From positions 1-23,199 of the forward strand of contig CAJTVR010000074.1 in assembly GCA_910580075.1 (NCBI GenBank): a stretch of DNA of 23,199 bases. The letters are read 5' to 3'. Below the pieces are notes generated by a model, which saw only the letters and a program-made list of their open reading frames with translations, was not told where the DNA came from and ran no database searches. Below, in pieces: positions 13,758-21,209 of this stretch (positions are counted from its first letter, which is position 1; every line of letters starts with the position of its first letter). A program made the position numbers and the translations under genes. The DNA is from an uncultured Eubacterium sp. Lineage in GTDB: Bacteria > Bacillota > Clostridia > Lachnospirales > Lachnospiraceae.

Positions 13758-14522
13758 ATGAAATATATCCAGTTGATTTTCAGCCCTGTGGGCGGTACAA
13801 AAAAAGCGGCAGACGCGGTTATGCGGCACTTGAGTTCTGATGCACAGACCATTGACCTTACCGATGCAGAGGCTGATTTTTCAAAATGTGTAATTGGAAA
13901 GGAAGACGTGGTTTTGATTGCAATGCCTTCTTATGGCGGGCGGATTCCTGCTATTGCGGCTGAGCGGCTTCGCAGGATCCATGGCAATTCTGCAAAATGT
14001 ATCCTGGTCTGCGTATACGGCAACCGGGCGTATGAAGATACGCTGGCAGAAATGGAAGATACAGCCAGGGAAAGCGGTTTTCAGATAGCAGCTGCTATTT
14101 CCGCTGTTGCACAACATTCCATTATGCACCAGTATGCAGCGGGAAGGCCGGATGCTGCCGACTTGTCGCAGCTTGAAGCGTTTGCTGACAGAATTAAAGA
14201 AAAGCTGGATTCGGCCCAGGCATCTGGAACTGTGCAGATACCGGGTAACCGTCCGTATAAAAAAGCGGGATGTGCCGTGCTGATACCGAAAGCATCCAGA
14301 AACTGTACAGGCTGCGGCCTGTGTGCGGGCCAGTGCCCGGTAAAGGCGATCAATCCGGCTGATCTGAAATCCGCTGACAGTAAGAAGTGTATTTCCTGTA
14401 TGCGCTGTGTGACTATATGTCCGCAGCATGCCAGAAAAATAAACGAGGCAATGGTATCGGCCGTATCCCTGGCTGTTAAAAAAGCCTGTTCTGCAAGGAA
14501 AGAGTGTGAACTTTTCCTGTAA
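13758..14522 (+). CDS. EFR1-type protein: flavodoxin domain plus two [4Fe-4S] clusters
   Basis: 254 residues from ATG 13758, with AGGAG (13744-13748) 9 nt upstream; an upstream ATG at 13722 lacks a site. The N-terminal ~150 residues are a flavodoxin-like fold with the FMN phosphate loop SPVGGTKKAAD (9-19) and MPSYGGRIP (56-64). The C-terminus is a 2[4Fe-4S] ferredoxin: C183/C186/C189/C193 and C211/C214/C217/C221, each CxxCxxCxxxC. Such EFR1 family proteins are common in anaerobic Clostridia and are thought to move low-potential electrons, although their partners are mostly unknown. The convergent neighbour is a hydrogenase-like protein, consistent with a redox role. Cytoplasmic; no signal peptide. 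Confidence 0.88.
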   Translation: MKYIQLIFSPVGGTKKAADAVMRHLSSDAQTIDLTDAEADFSKCVIGKEDVVLIAMPSYGGRIPAIAAERLRRIHGNSAKCILVCVYGNRAYEDTLAEMEDTARESGFQIAAAISAVAQHSIMHQYAAGRPDAADLSQLEAFADRIKEKLDSAQASGTVQIPGNRPYKKAGCAVLIPKASRNCTGCGLCAGQCPVKAINPADLKSADSKKCISCMRCVTICPQHARKINEAMVSAVSLAVKKACSARKECELFL

Positions 14523-14581
14523 ATATGAAGGAAGCAGACAGATACTGTGTGCAGGCTGGCAGAACCTGGGAGGGCATGTTC

Positions 14582-14653
14582 CCGGGCATGATACAGCCTT
14601 TGGCTGGAATTCTGGCGAAAGGCTGTATGCTTCAGGACTGATTCCATGCCCGG
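14582..14653. terminator. Large compound hairpin between convergent genes
   Basis: Outer stem CCGGGCATG (14582-14590) / CATGCCCGG (14645-14653), inner stem ATACAGCCTTT (14591-14601) / AAAGGCTGTAT (14618-14628), both perfect. The 5' arms are contiguous, the inner loop is 16 nt, and 16 nt bulge out on the 3' side. It fills the 133-nt space between the convergent stops at 14522 and 14656. It may act as a two-way terminator or mRNA stabiliser, but it lacks a clear T-tract. Confidence 0.6.
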
Positions 14654-14655
14654 CT

Positions 14656-15873
14656 TTAGAGACTTCTGGTCAGAATATCGCTGCTTTTTAAAAATTCTTC
14701 AATCGTAAAAAATCCCAGACGGTGGATCAAATCAATCACATAAGGATTCTCTGCCGGTGTTTTATAAGGCGCTGCTGCGGCATAATCATTGACCAGTTCT
14801 GTCGCTTTTTCTGCATCAATGATTTTTTTCGGACCGCCTACGCATCCGCCGGCACATGCCATGCCTTCAAAGAAATTGCCTTCTGTTTTTCCGTTTAGGA
14901 TATCTTCTAACAGTTTCTTGCAGTCTGCTACGCCGTTTGCGAAAACAGGTTCTAAATGGCAGTCAGGGGCAATCTTTTCCACACATTCAGAAACAGCGTG
15001 GCTGACGCCTCCGGTTCTGGCATACAGCCGTCCGGCTGTGGCAGAGTGTTCTTTTTCTTCGCCTTTGATCTTAGAAAAATCTACCTGTAATGTATCAAAC
15101 ATATACCCGAGTTCTTCAAATGTCAGAACAGCATCGATGGCTCCTTGCAGGTCAGGTTCTTTTGCTTCGGCTTTTTTTGCAAGGCATGGGCCGATAAAAA
15201 CAGTCTGGATGCCTTTGTGCAGCTGCTTTGCAATGCGTCCGCAGGCAATCATGGGGGAGACGGATGCCGGGAGATGTCCTGCAATTTTCTGAAAATCATT
15301 GCGGATGAGTTTAATCCAGACAGGACAGCAGCAGCTGGTGAGCTGGAACGCCTGCGGCTGTTTCATGTTCCGGGTAAATTCCAGGGATTCTTTTAAGGTC
15401 AGGATATCTGCAAATGCGGCAACCTCGATCATGCCAGAAAATCCAATCTGCTTTAAAGCGGTACGGATGCGGGAAGGGGAGGCATCCGCACCAAACTGTC
15501 CGATAAAAGCCGGGGCCATTAAGGCGTAGACCGGATTTTCCTGTTCTTTTAACATTTCAAGGACTTTGATAGAATCGCGGCTGAAGGTCAGGTTTTCATT
15601 TTTGCAGGCTTCAATGCATTTTGCACAGCCAGTGCATTTGTCTGGATTAAGGACAGCCTTTCCGTCATGGATTTCTAATGCGTGAAAGGTACAGGCTGCG
15701 GCGCATTCGGAGTCTTTGCAGTCGCAGTCTGCGAGTTTCCATACAAGCGGATGGTCATCCGGGTGCAGCAGACAGTCCAGCTGATGCTGTTCTTTATCTG
15801 TGAGGTTTTCTGGCAGCGGGGTGCCGTCTTTTTTTGCTTTTATAACGCTGCGGTGCAGTTCGTTGAACGTCAT
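14656..15873 (-). CDS. [FeFe]-hydrogenase-like protein with N-terminal ferredoxin domain
   Basis: 405 residues; AAAGGAG lies 9 nt before ATG at 15873. The N-terminus has a 2[4Fe-4S]-type domain (C50/C52/C57/C61 region, then C80/C83/C86/C90). The C-terminal catalytic domain has all three H-cluster motifs: TSCCCPVW (179-186), GPCLAKK (228-234), and FEGMACAGGCVGG (335-347), with C181/C182, C230, C340 and C344 as probable cluster ligands. Motif 1 carries an extra Cys (TSCCCP against the usual TSCCP), and motif 2 has GPC instead of MPC. It is shorter than CpI-type enzymes and lacks the extra N-terminal clusters. It could evolve or take up H2, or act as a redox or H2 sensor; the subgroup cannot be assigned here. 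Maturation genes are not in the window. Two palindromic boxes overlap its promoter. Confidence 0.85.
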   Translation of the reverse strand: MTFNELHRSVIKAKKDGTPLPENLTDKEQHQLDCLLHPDDHPLVWKLADCDCKDSECAAACTFHALEIHDGKAVLNPDKCTGCAKCIEACKNENLTFSRDSIKVLEMLKEQENPVYALMAPAFIGQFGADASPSRIRTALKQIGFSGMIEVAAFADILTLKESLEFTRNMKQPQAFQLTSCCCPVWIKLIRNDFQKIAGHLPASVSPMIACGRIAKQLHKGIQTVFIGPCLAKKAEAKEPDLQGAIDAVLTFEELGYMFDTLQVDFSKIKGEEKEHSATAGRLYARTGGVSHAVSECVEKIAPDCHLEPVFANGVADCKKLLEDILNGKTEGNFFEGMACAGGCVGGPKKIIDAEKATELVNDYAAAAPYKTPAENPYVIDLIHRLGFFTIEEFLKSSDILTRSL

Positions 15874-15907
15874 AGATACTAACTCCTTTATTTTATATTG
15901 ATTTAAA

Positions 15908-15961
15908 TTTAACTGCAGTTTAAAAACTGGATGTATTAAGCGGAATTTAATTGCAGTTAAA
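15908..15961. promoter_or_regulatory. Two palindromic operator boxes over the hydrogenase promoter
   Basis: Box 1 TTTAACTGCAGTTTAA (15908-15923) and box 2 TTTAATTGCAGTTAAA (15946-15961) share 14 of 16 positions and a TGCAGTT core; centres are 38 bp apart. Box 2 covers the -35 and box 1 lies just downstream of the -10, the arrangement expected of a repressor. The regulator is unknown; the spacing differs from the Rex consensus. Confidence 0.55.
15933..15960 (-). promoter_or_regulatory. Promoter of the hydrogenase-like gene
   Basis: On the minus strand TTAACT (15960-15955), 16-nt spacer, TAATAC (15938-15933), about 60 nt before the start codon. Confidence 0.5.
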
Positions 15962-15978
15962 ATTAATTTAAATTTAAC

Positions 15979-16011
15979 AAATAAGAGTATGCCGGAAACA
16001 TGCTCTTATTT
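15979..16011 (-). terminator. Terminator of the BlaI/BlaR1-like operon
   Basis: AAATAAGAGTATG (15979-15991) pairs with CATGCTCTTATTT (15999-16011) with one wobble pair and a 7-nt loop; AT-rich tails on both sides. It lies about 130 nt beyond the minus-strand stop at 16145 and upstream of the hydrogenase promoter. Confidence 0.7.
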
Positions 16012-16144
16012 ATCAGTATGGAATGTATAGCTATGGAGTCAGTTTGTGCAGAAACTGGCCTCTTTATGCATATCTGTCTGGAACACGGAAATATGAATCT
16101 GTACGGTGTGCAGCCAGGAACTGCGGAAGAGGCAGGTTTTACAG

Positions 16145-18781
16145 TTACGCGGATTTTCCGTCACTCATGCACTGGAATACAGTCATGTTTAATCCCTGGT
16201 CTTTATTTTCACTGAGTAATCCGTCCAGGCACTTCCGAAGTTTCTTTAAATACTGCATGCTGCCGGTATCAGCGGATTCAGAAGTGTTTTCCACAAATTT
16301 TTCCATTCCCTGTAATACATTTATGATGATCTGGTCTCTCTGGCCGACGGTCAGGTCCGGGTCAGAAGGCTCATACCGGACTGCCCATTCGAAGGATGTG
16401 ATAGTTTTGTGTTTCGGATATGGCAGCTGGAAACGTGCGCCAAAATCAGGAGGGATGTTACCAGTGCGGTCATGAGGATCAGTGGATTCTGCTTGTGTAC
16501 AGGGCAGAGTCACGGTGATAAAATAATAGTCTTCATCAGTAAGCAGTGTTTTCAAAACACTGTTGTCTGCATGAGCCAGGCGTTCTTTTGCTTTCCATAC
16601 GGAGCGGTCATTTTCATACCGCTGTGAAATATAATCAGAGAAATCTTTTAGATTATATTCCTGATAACCTGCCGTTTTTAAAGACAATACTTTTTTTACA
16701 TCATCAGCAGTGCTGCCAGACGCAATTTTGGTAACTCCGGATTTATTGGCAGCGGAAACGCTTTGGATGCTCCTGGTATAATCTTCCGGGGCATACATGC
16801 ATTTGTCAATGGACAGGAGCAGATTGCCGCTTTTATTTATGGTTCTGGCAAACTGTTTCAGGGCTTTTTGAGCCTGCTGTTCAGCTTTTTTTACAGATGC
16901 CGGGGAAGTATCCATAAGGAATGCTTCCGTCTGGGCAGATAAATAATCCGATGCAGCACGATGCAGGCCTCTGTATGCATATTCATATTCGTATATTTTT
17001 ATGTCTGGATTTAATATTTTTATTTCTGCACGAAATTCAAGCTCTGCTGTCTGCCCGTTTTTTAGAGGACGTTCTGCGGCAGCGCTTGTGAGATGCGTGG
17101 TTTTCCAGACTTCACTAGTCAGTGGAAGAAGTATATTACACAGGAAAAAAGCATTTTGGTCTGTAAAACGGTAAAAACGGATACTTTCTTCTCTGGACGC
17201 CTCGCTTAGCAGTTTCATGCCTTTTGGAGTATCAAGAGCCAGCACGGCCTGCTCCCGGAAACTGTCTGCTGTCATATTCTGATAGGAATCTGTTTTAAAT
17301 GCCAGCAGGCTTTTGTATTTTGACAAAATATCATCTGACAGGTAACTGCCGGATGAATTTTCATCTGAATGCTTTTCAGTCAGACTTTGGACTGAGGAAG
17401 GACTGCCGGATCTTGTCTTCGGATGATTCTGCTCAGGGTTTTGTTCTGGAATAGAAGCAGAATTGACAGGTACCGCACAGACTCCGGCCATAATAGAACT
17501 GAAGCAGATGATGGCAGTAAGGATGGCAGTGGCTGCTGCAGTTTTTTTGGTATGTTTTCGTTCATTCATAATCTCACCAAGCCTTTCTTTCAATTGTTTT
17601 GCACCTTCTGTCAGATTCAGGGAAGATGCGGGGATGCTGGGAACGGAGTTCATTTTAGAACACAAAATAAGTGTGTCTCCGTAAGCAATTTTTTCTTCTC
17701 TGGTTAAAGTATGTATTACGGCTTCGTCACAGGCAAGTTCACAGGCTCTGCCAGCTTCCTTACGGAGCAGGCGTATGACTGGATTAAACCAGTGAATGCA
17801 GACAGCGGCCTGAATAAGCCATTTGTAAAACAGATCCAGCCGTTTGTAATGGAGCAGTTCATGCCTGAAAATAAATGAAAGCGCGGTATCATTCATGTTA
17901 TCGTGTGTGATGGCAATGCACGGATGAAAAAATCCTGTCATAACCGGGACAGACGCCTGAGGGTATAAATACAGCTCCACGGGTCTTTGAATGCCGCATT
18001 GGTCTTTACATGCAGCAAGCAGGTCTATCATATGGCGGTCAGATACCACTGAGCCTTTTGTCCGTATGGCATGCACAAAATTCCGGTAAGTTCTGGCCTT
18101 GTGAATAAAAAGGCTGATAGCGGGAATGAGCCATGCACAAAAAATAAAGGCAGAGACTTCTTGGAAATGATCCAGCCAGTCCGTCAGTCCGGCCAGCAGC
18201 ACAGATGCCTTCTGTCTGCTGGAAAGCTGTGAATGGACAGCATCAGGCGGGCTGTCAGATAACTGTGGATCTGCAGAGCCAGGCATGATACCGGGATGAT
18301 TCAGGCGGAATGCGTCTTCAGAGTATGGCGCATCATCAGATCCAGCTGTGGTTCTGCCATTACCCGGGTGGAATATGTCTGCAGAGTCCTGGCTGGTTTC
18401 GCCGGAATTCAGCCGGAATGTATCTTCGGAGTCAGTCAGTCCGTCACGATTTTGCGAAAACTCAGTTTTTACAGAGCCAGCAGTCCGGCTGTTCGTTTGC
18501 AGGGAGTTTTGATTTGTAAAACCGTTACTTTCAGATGTCTGCTGAAATATATCAGCGATGCTGTCGGAAATGGCGGCTTCTGCTGAATGAAACAGATCAT
18601 TTGCCAGTGTCTGGCCCGGAGTAAACGGAATAAGAAACCGGAATACGGCAGCCAGCCAGATGTAATACTGCCAGCGTTTGCTGCATCTGTTTTTGTATAA
18701 TTTTTTTAGTGTGAGAAGGAGCAGTGTCAGCAGTGTGCCGGATATGGAAAGCGACAGCAGTATTTTTAGAAATTCATTCAT
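16145..18781 (-). CDS. BlaR1/MecR1-family membrane metalloprotease (M56) with a novel C-terminal region
   Basis: 878 residues, start ATG 18781 overlapping the upstream BlaI-like gene by 8 nt. N-terminal helices at about 6-25 and 39-56, a ~130-residue Ser/Asp/Asn-rich linker with repeated (S)EDxFRLN units (119-125, 155-161), and a further helix about 208-226. The M56 zinc protease domain has HELLH (307-311) and ELACDEAV (348-355). A fourth helix is at about 415-437. In BlaR1/MecR1 the C-terminus is a penicillin-binding sensor; here the ~440 residues after the last helix show no SxxK/SxN/KTG set that I can find. It probably cleaves the partner repressor in response to another signal. The linker is much longer than in BlaR1. 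Protease and pairing are well supported; the signal is unknown. Confidence 0.85.
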   Translation of the reverse strand: MNEFLKILLSLSISGTLLTLLLLTLKKLYKNRCSKRWQYYIWLAAVFRFLIPFTPGQTLANDLFHSAEAAISDSIADIFQQTSESNGFTNQNSLQTNSRTAGSVKTEFSQNRDGLTDSEDTFRLNSGETSQDSADIFHPGNGRTTAGSDDAPYSEDAFRLNHPGIMPGSADPQLSDSPPDAVHSQLSSRQKASVLLAGLTDWLDHFQEVSAFIFCAWLIPAISLFIHKARTYRNFVHAIRTKGSVVSDRHMIDLLAACKDQCGIQRPVELYLYPQASVPVMTGFFHPCIAITHDNMNDTALSFIFRHELLHYKRLDLFYKWLIQAAVCIHWFNPVIRLLRKEAGRACELACDEAVIHTLTREEKIAYGDTLILCSKMNSVPSIPASSLNLTEGAKQLKERLGEIMNERKHTKKTAAATAILTAIICFSSIMAGVCAVPVNSASIPEQNPEQNHPKTRSGSPSSVQSLTEKHSDENSSGSYLSDDILSKYKSLLAFKTDSYQNMTADSFREQAVLALDTPKGMKLLSEASREESIRFYRFTDQNAFFLCNILLPLTSEVWKTTHLTSAAAERPLKNGQTAELEFRAEIKILNPDIKIYEYEYAYRGLHRAASDYLSAQTEAFLMDTSPASVKKAEQQAQKALKQFARTINKSGNLLLSIDKCMYAPEDYTRSIQSVSAANKSGVTKIASGSTADDVKKVLSLKTAGYQEYNLKDFSDYISQRYENDRSVWKAKERLAHADNSVLKTLLTDEDYYFITVTLPCTQAESTDPHDRTGNIPPDFGARFQLPYPKHKTITSFEWAVRYEPSDPDLTVGQRDQIIINVLQGMEKFVENTSESADTGSMQYLKKLRKCLDGLLSENKDQGLNMTVFQCMSDGKSA

Positions 18782-19151
18782 TTTTCTTTGTCTTCTCCTT
18801 CCAAAACGTGTCTAGTTCGTCAAAGTCTGCATCTGTCAGAGTATTCTCCAGCAGGGCAGTTACCAGATTTTTAACATTTCCTTCATAGACGCGGTTTATA
18901 AAATCATGGGTCTGTTCGGACTGGTATTCCTGTTCGGTTACTGCAGCAATATACTCGTTACGTCTCCCGATTTTTTGAATTTTTAAGTAATTTTTTTTCA
19001 CCAGGCGGGAGAGCAGAGTGAGAACGGTATTCTGCTTCCATTCATTTTGCTCCTGTTCCAGTTCATCTATAATAAAGGAAAGTAACGCACGTCCTTTATT
19101 TTTCCAGATGATTTTCATAAGTACAAGTTCTGATTCTGAAATCTGCTGCAT
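18774..19151 (-). CDS. BlaI/MecI/CopY-family transcriptional repressor
   Basis: 125 residues. ATG 19151 has AAAGGAGG 5 nt upstream; a longer frame from 19178 reads through that site and is rejected. The N-terminal winged helix is typical: ISESELVLMKIIWKN (4-18), NTVLTLLSRLVKKNYLKIQK (41-60), and the wing GRRNEYIAAVTEQEY. The C-terminal half is the helical dimerisation part. Members bind dyad operators and are inactivated by cleavage by the partner M56 protease, whose gene overlaps the 3' end here. It probably autoregulates the two-gene operon through the boxes at 19172-19211. Confidence 0.9.
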   Translation of the reverse strand: MQQISESELVLMKIIWKNKGRALLSFIIDELEQEQNEWKQNTVLTLLSRLVKKNYLKIQKIGRRNEYIAAVTEQEYQSEQTHDFINRVYEGNVKNLVTALLENTLTDADFDELDTFWKEKTKKNE

Positions 19152-19171
19152 AAAAACCTCCTTTCTTTTTA

Positions 19172-19222
19172 TTAACATTGTGTAGGTGTATTTATATTAA
19201 CATGACGTAGGGAAAAAGTCAA
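19172..19222 (-). promoter_or_regulatory. Promoter and paired operator boxes of the BlaI/BlaR1-like operon
   Basis: Minus strand: TTGACT (19222-19217), 17-nt spacer, TAATAT (19199-19194). Two similar boxes, TTAACATTGTGTAGG (19172-19186) and TTAACATGACGTAGG (19197-19211), are 25 bp apart. One covers the -10 and spacer, the other the transcript start region. Both keep an ACAT…GTA dyad as in BlaI operators (TACA..TGTA). Confidence 0.7.
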
Positions 19223-19224
19223 TC

Positions 19225-19342
19225 CTTTTCAGAATGTAAAAAAATTTTCTCATTCTGGATACAATGCCAGAAGGAGAACTGTAGTTTTCAGACTGTAAAA
19301 AACTTTATCATTCTGGATACAATTGCTGGAAGGAGAACTGTA
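19225..19342. repeat. 59-bp tandem duplication
   Basis: Two units, each containing TTTCAGA.TGTAAAAAA, then CATTCTGGATACAAT and GAAGGAGAACTGTA; the second begins 59 bp after the first. No ORF. It lies directly upstream of the BlaI promoter. Confidence 0.75.
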
Positions 19343-19373
19343 ATAATGGTTCAGATACCTTCGCTGCTGCGTG

Positions 19374-19643
19374 AAAAAATTCATTGGAAACCGATTCGCG
19401 ATAGGATTTTCCCGCTTCTGAATCACCTTCTTATGATTTATGCAGCAAATACCCAATGGGCAGACCTTGCACAGACTTGTCTGAACTGTTACGAACTATA
19501 ACAATATTAGTAACAGTTCAGACAAGCTGGCCGGTTACATATAAAAATCCATTGAAACTTGCTTTGCGATGGGATTTTTTCACTCCTGAATCATGTTCTA
19601 ACGGTCTTTGCAGAGGAGTGTAAAGACCGGCCTGAACTGTTAC
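19374..19643. repeat. Diverged ~169-bp repeat pair with hairpins
   Basis: Unit 1 starts at 19374 and unit 2 at 19543; both share AAAAATnCATTG, GCGATnGGATTTT, CTGAATCA and a later CTGAACTGTTAC (19481-19492; 19632-19643). Unit 2 has its own hairpin CGGTCTTT/AAAGACCG (19599-19629). Together with the previous repeat, it fills the 19223-19660 gap, in which no gene was seen. Confidence 0.6.
19476..19526. repeat. 17-bp perfect inverted repeat
   Basis: CTTGTCTGAACTGTTAC (19476-19492) and GTAACAGTTCAGACAAG (19510-19526) with a 17-nt loop. Strong enough to form a stable hairpin on either strand; no T-tract follows. Confidence 0.85.
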
Positions 19644-19773
19644 CAGTAATAAAGGAAAAGTATTGAGCCAGGGTTGACAAAAAGCGGTTCTTATGATACG
19701 TTCGAAGCCAGGGCATAGACAAAAAACTATAGTAAATGATTAAGATACTAATATAAAGAAGAGGAACAGTCTG

Positions 19774-21114
19774 ATGAGAACACAGTTTGATAACGATCAT
19801 CTCCGCCAGATGCAGCGGATGAAGAGAAAAAAGAGAATGAAAAGTGAAAAAAGACGCCAGGTATTTTTTCGCAGAATATTAAAAACAGGTTTTATTGTAA
19901 CAACGGTTCTTGCACTGGGAGTGGCTGCAAGGGAAGTCGTTATAAGATATATTGCCCAGGAGCAGGAAGCGGCAAGAAATGCCGGAAAGGAATTTTTAGC
20001 AGGATCCAGAGAAGATGCGGATTTAAATAATGAAGAAGTTCCAGACAGAGGAGCAGGCGGCAGCAGTGCACAGGGAAGCGGAAATGAAAGCGGGGATCAG
20101 GCAGCGGACGGCAGCGGAAGTAAAACAGAAGGCAGCGCAGCCGGAAATGGAAGCACGGACAGCGGCAGGAATGAAAATGGAGCTGCAGGCACGGAAGAAA
20201 GCGGCACAGCAGGAGATGATGGAAAAAAAGATGCCGGACAGGATGGAAAATCAGAAAACGGAACAGACAGTGAAAGTGATCAGACAGCCGGACAGAATTC
20301 ACATTACCAAAAGACGGAAGACACTCAGAAGATCAAAGACGAGATTACGAGTGGCCATGCTGTTTTCATTGACATGGATGCGGGCACGATTCTGGCATTA
20401 AAGAGCGCAAGAAAACGGATTGTTCCAGCTTCGATGACAAAGGTTCTGACACTGTTAGTAGCAGCGGAACATCTGGAAAGTCCGGAAAGCCTGGATGACA
20501 AGTTTAAAATAACAGCGGAAATTACAGATTACTGTTATATTAATGGATGCAGCGTTGCTGGATTTGGCATGAAGGAAAAAGTAACTGTCCGGGATCTTTT
20601 CTATGGCACAATCCTTCCTTCCGGTGCGGACGCAGCAATCGGTCTGGCAGAATATACGGCCGGATCACAGGAAGCATTTGCCGGTCTGATGAATGAAAAA
20701 CTGGAAGAACTCGGCCTGTCGCAGACTGCTCATTTTACGAATTGTGTAGGTATTTATGATGAAAATCATTACTGTACGGTACTGGATATGGCAGTGATTA
20801 TGGAAGCGGCTCTTCAGAATGAGATTTGCAGGGAAGTGTTGTCAGCACGCACTTATACAACATCGAAAACAAAACAGCATCCTGAAGGCATTGAGATATC
20901 TAACTGGTTTGTACGCCGCATTGAGGATAAAGATACTGGAGGAGAGGTATTATGTGCAAAAACCGGTTATGTGGAACAGTCTGGAAACTGTGCAGTCAGC
21001 TATGGCGTAGATCAGAAAGGGCGCAGCTATATCTGTGTGACGACGAATGCGCCTGGGACATGGAAATGTATTTATGACCATGTATATCTGTATAAACAGT
21101 TTTCGAAACGGTAA
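19774..21114 (+). CDS. Membrane-anchored D-alanyl-D-alanine carboxypeptidase (peptidase S11)
   Basis: 446 residues; AGAGGAAC about 7 nt before ATG. A basic cytoplasmic N-terminus (residues 1-35, many Lys/Arg) precedes one membrane helix (about 37-58), then a ~110-residue low-complexity linker rich in Gly, Ser, Asn, Asp and Glu (75-180), so the enzyme is held outside by an N-terminal anchor and not secreted by a cleaved signal. The S11 domain has S220-x-x-K223 (PASMTK), SGA at 283-285 where the family usually has SGN, and K396-T-G. It removes the terminal D-Ala from peptidoglycan stem peptides, controlling cross-linking. There is no PBP5-type C-terminal amphipathic anchor. No cell-wall operon surrounds it, but a BlaI/BlaR1-like pair is transcribed divergently upstream. 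Confidence 0.87.
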   Translation: MRTQFDNDHLRQMQRMKRKKRMKSEKRRQVFFRRILKTGFIVTTVLALGVAAREVVIRYIAQEQEAARNAGKEFLAGSREDADLNNEEVPDRGAGGSSAQGSGNESGDQAADGSGSKTEGSAAGNGSTDSGRNENGAAGTEESGTAGDDGKKDAGQDGKSENGTDSESDQTAGQNSHYQKTEDTQKIKDEITSGHAVFIDMDAGTILALKSARKRIVPASMTKVLTLLVAAEHLESPESLDDKFKITAEITDYCYINGCSVAGFGMKEKVTVRDLFYGTILPSGADAAIGLAEYTAGSQEAFAGLMNEKLEELGLSQTAHFTNCVGIYDENHYCTVLDMAVIMEAALQNEICREVLSARTYTTSKTKQHPEGIEISNWFVRRIEDKDTGGEVLCAKTGYVEQSGNCAVSYGVDQKGRSYICVTTNAPGTWKCIYDHVYLYKQFSKR

Positions 21115-21209
21115 CCGGGGCAGAGCTGGTATTACTGAAAGCCGGAAGAGACGAGGCGGGTTATAAATCAGAAAACAGATGATGAGTGTTTGTGAAACGG
21201 AGAACTGTT

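Noticed and set aside
14081..14647. 188-codon minus-strand open frame
   Set aside because: Antisense to the EFR1 gene and crossing the compound hairpin; composition looks like a shadow.
15908..15980. Rex-type redox operator upstream of the hydrogenase-like gene
   Set aside because: TTAA and TTGTTAA pieces occur, but the spacing does not match TTGTTAA-N4-TTAACAA; the two TGCAGTT palindromes explain the pattern better.
19674..19697. TTGACA and TATGAT as a promoter for the carboxypeptidase
   Set aside because: The spacer is only 12 nt, too short for a sigma-A promoter; a TAGACA/TAAGAT pair nearer the gene has 19 nt and is also weak.
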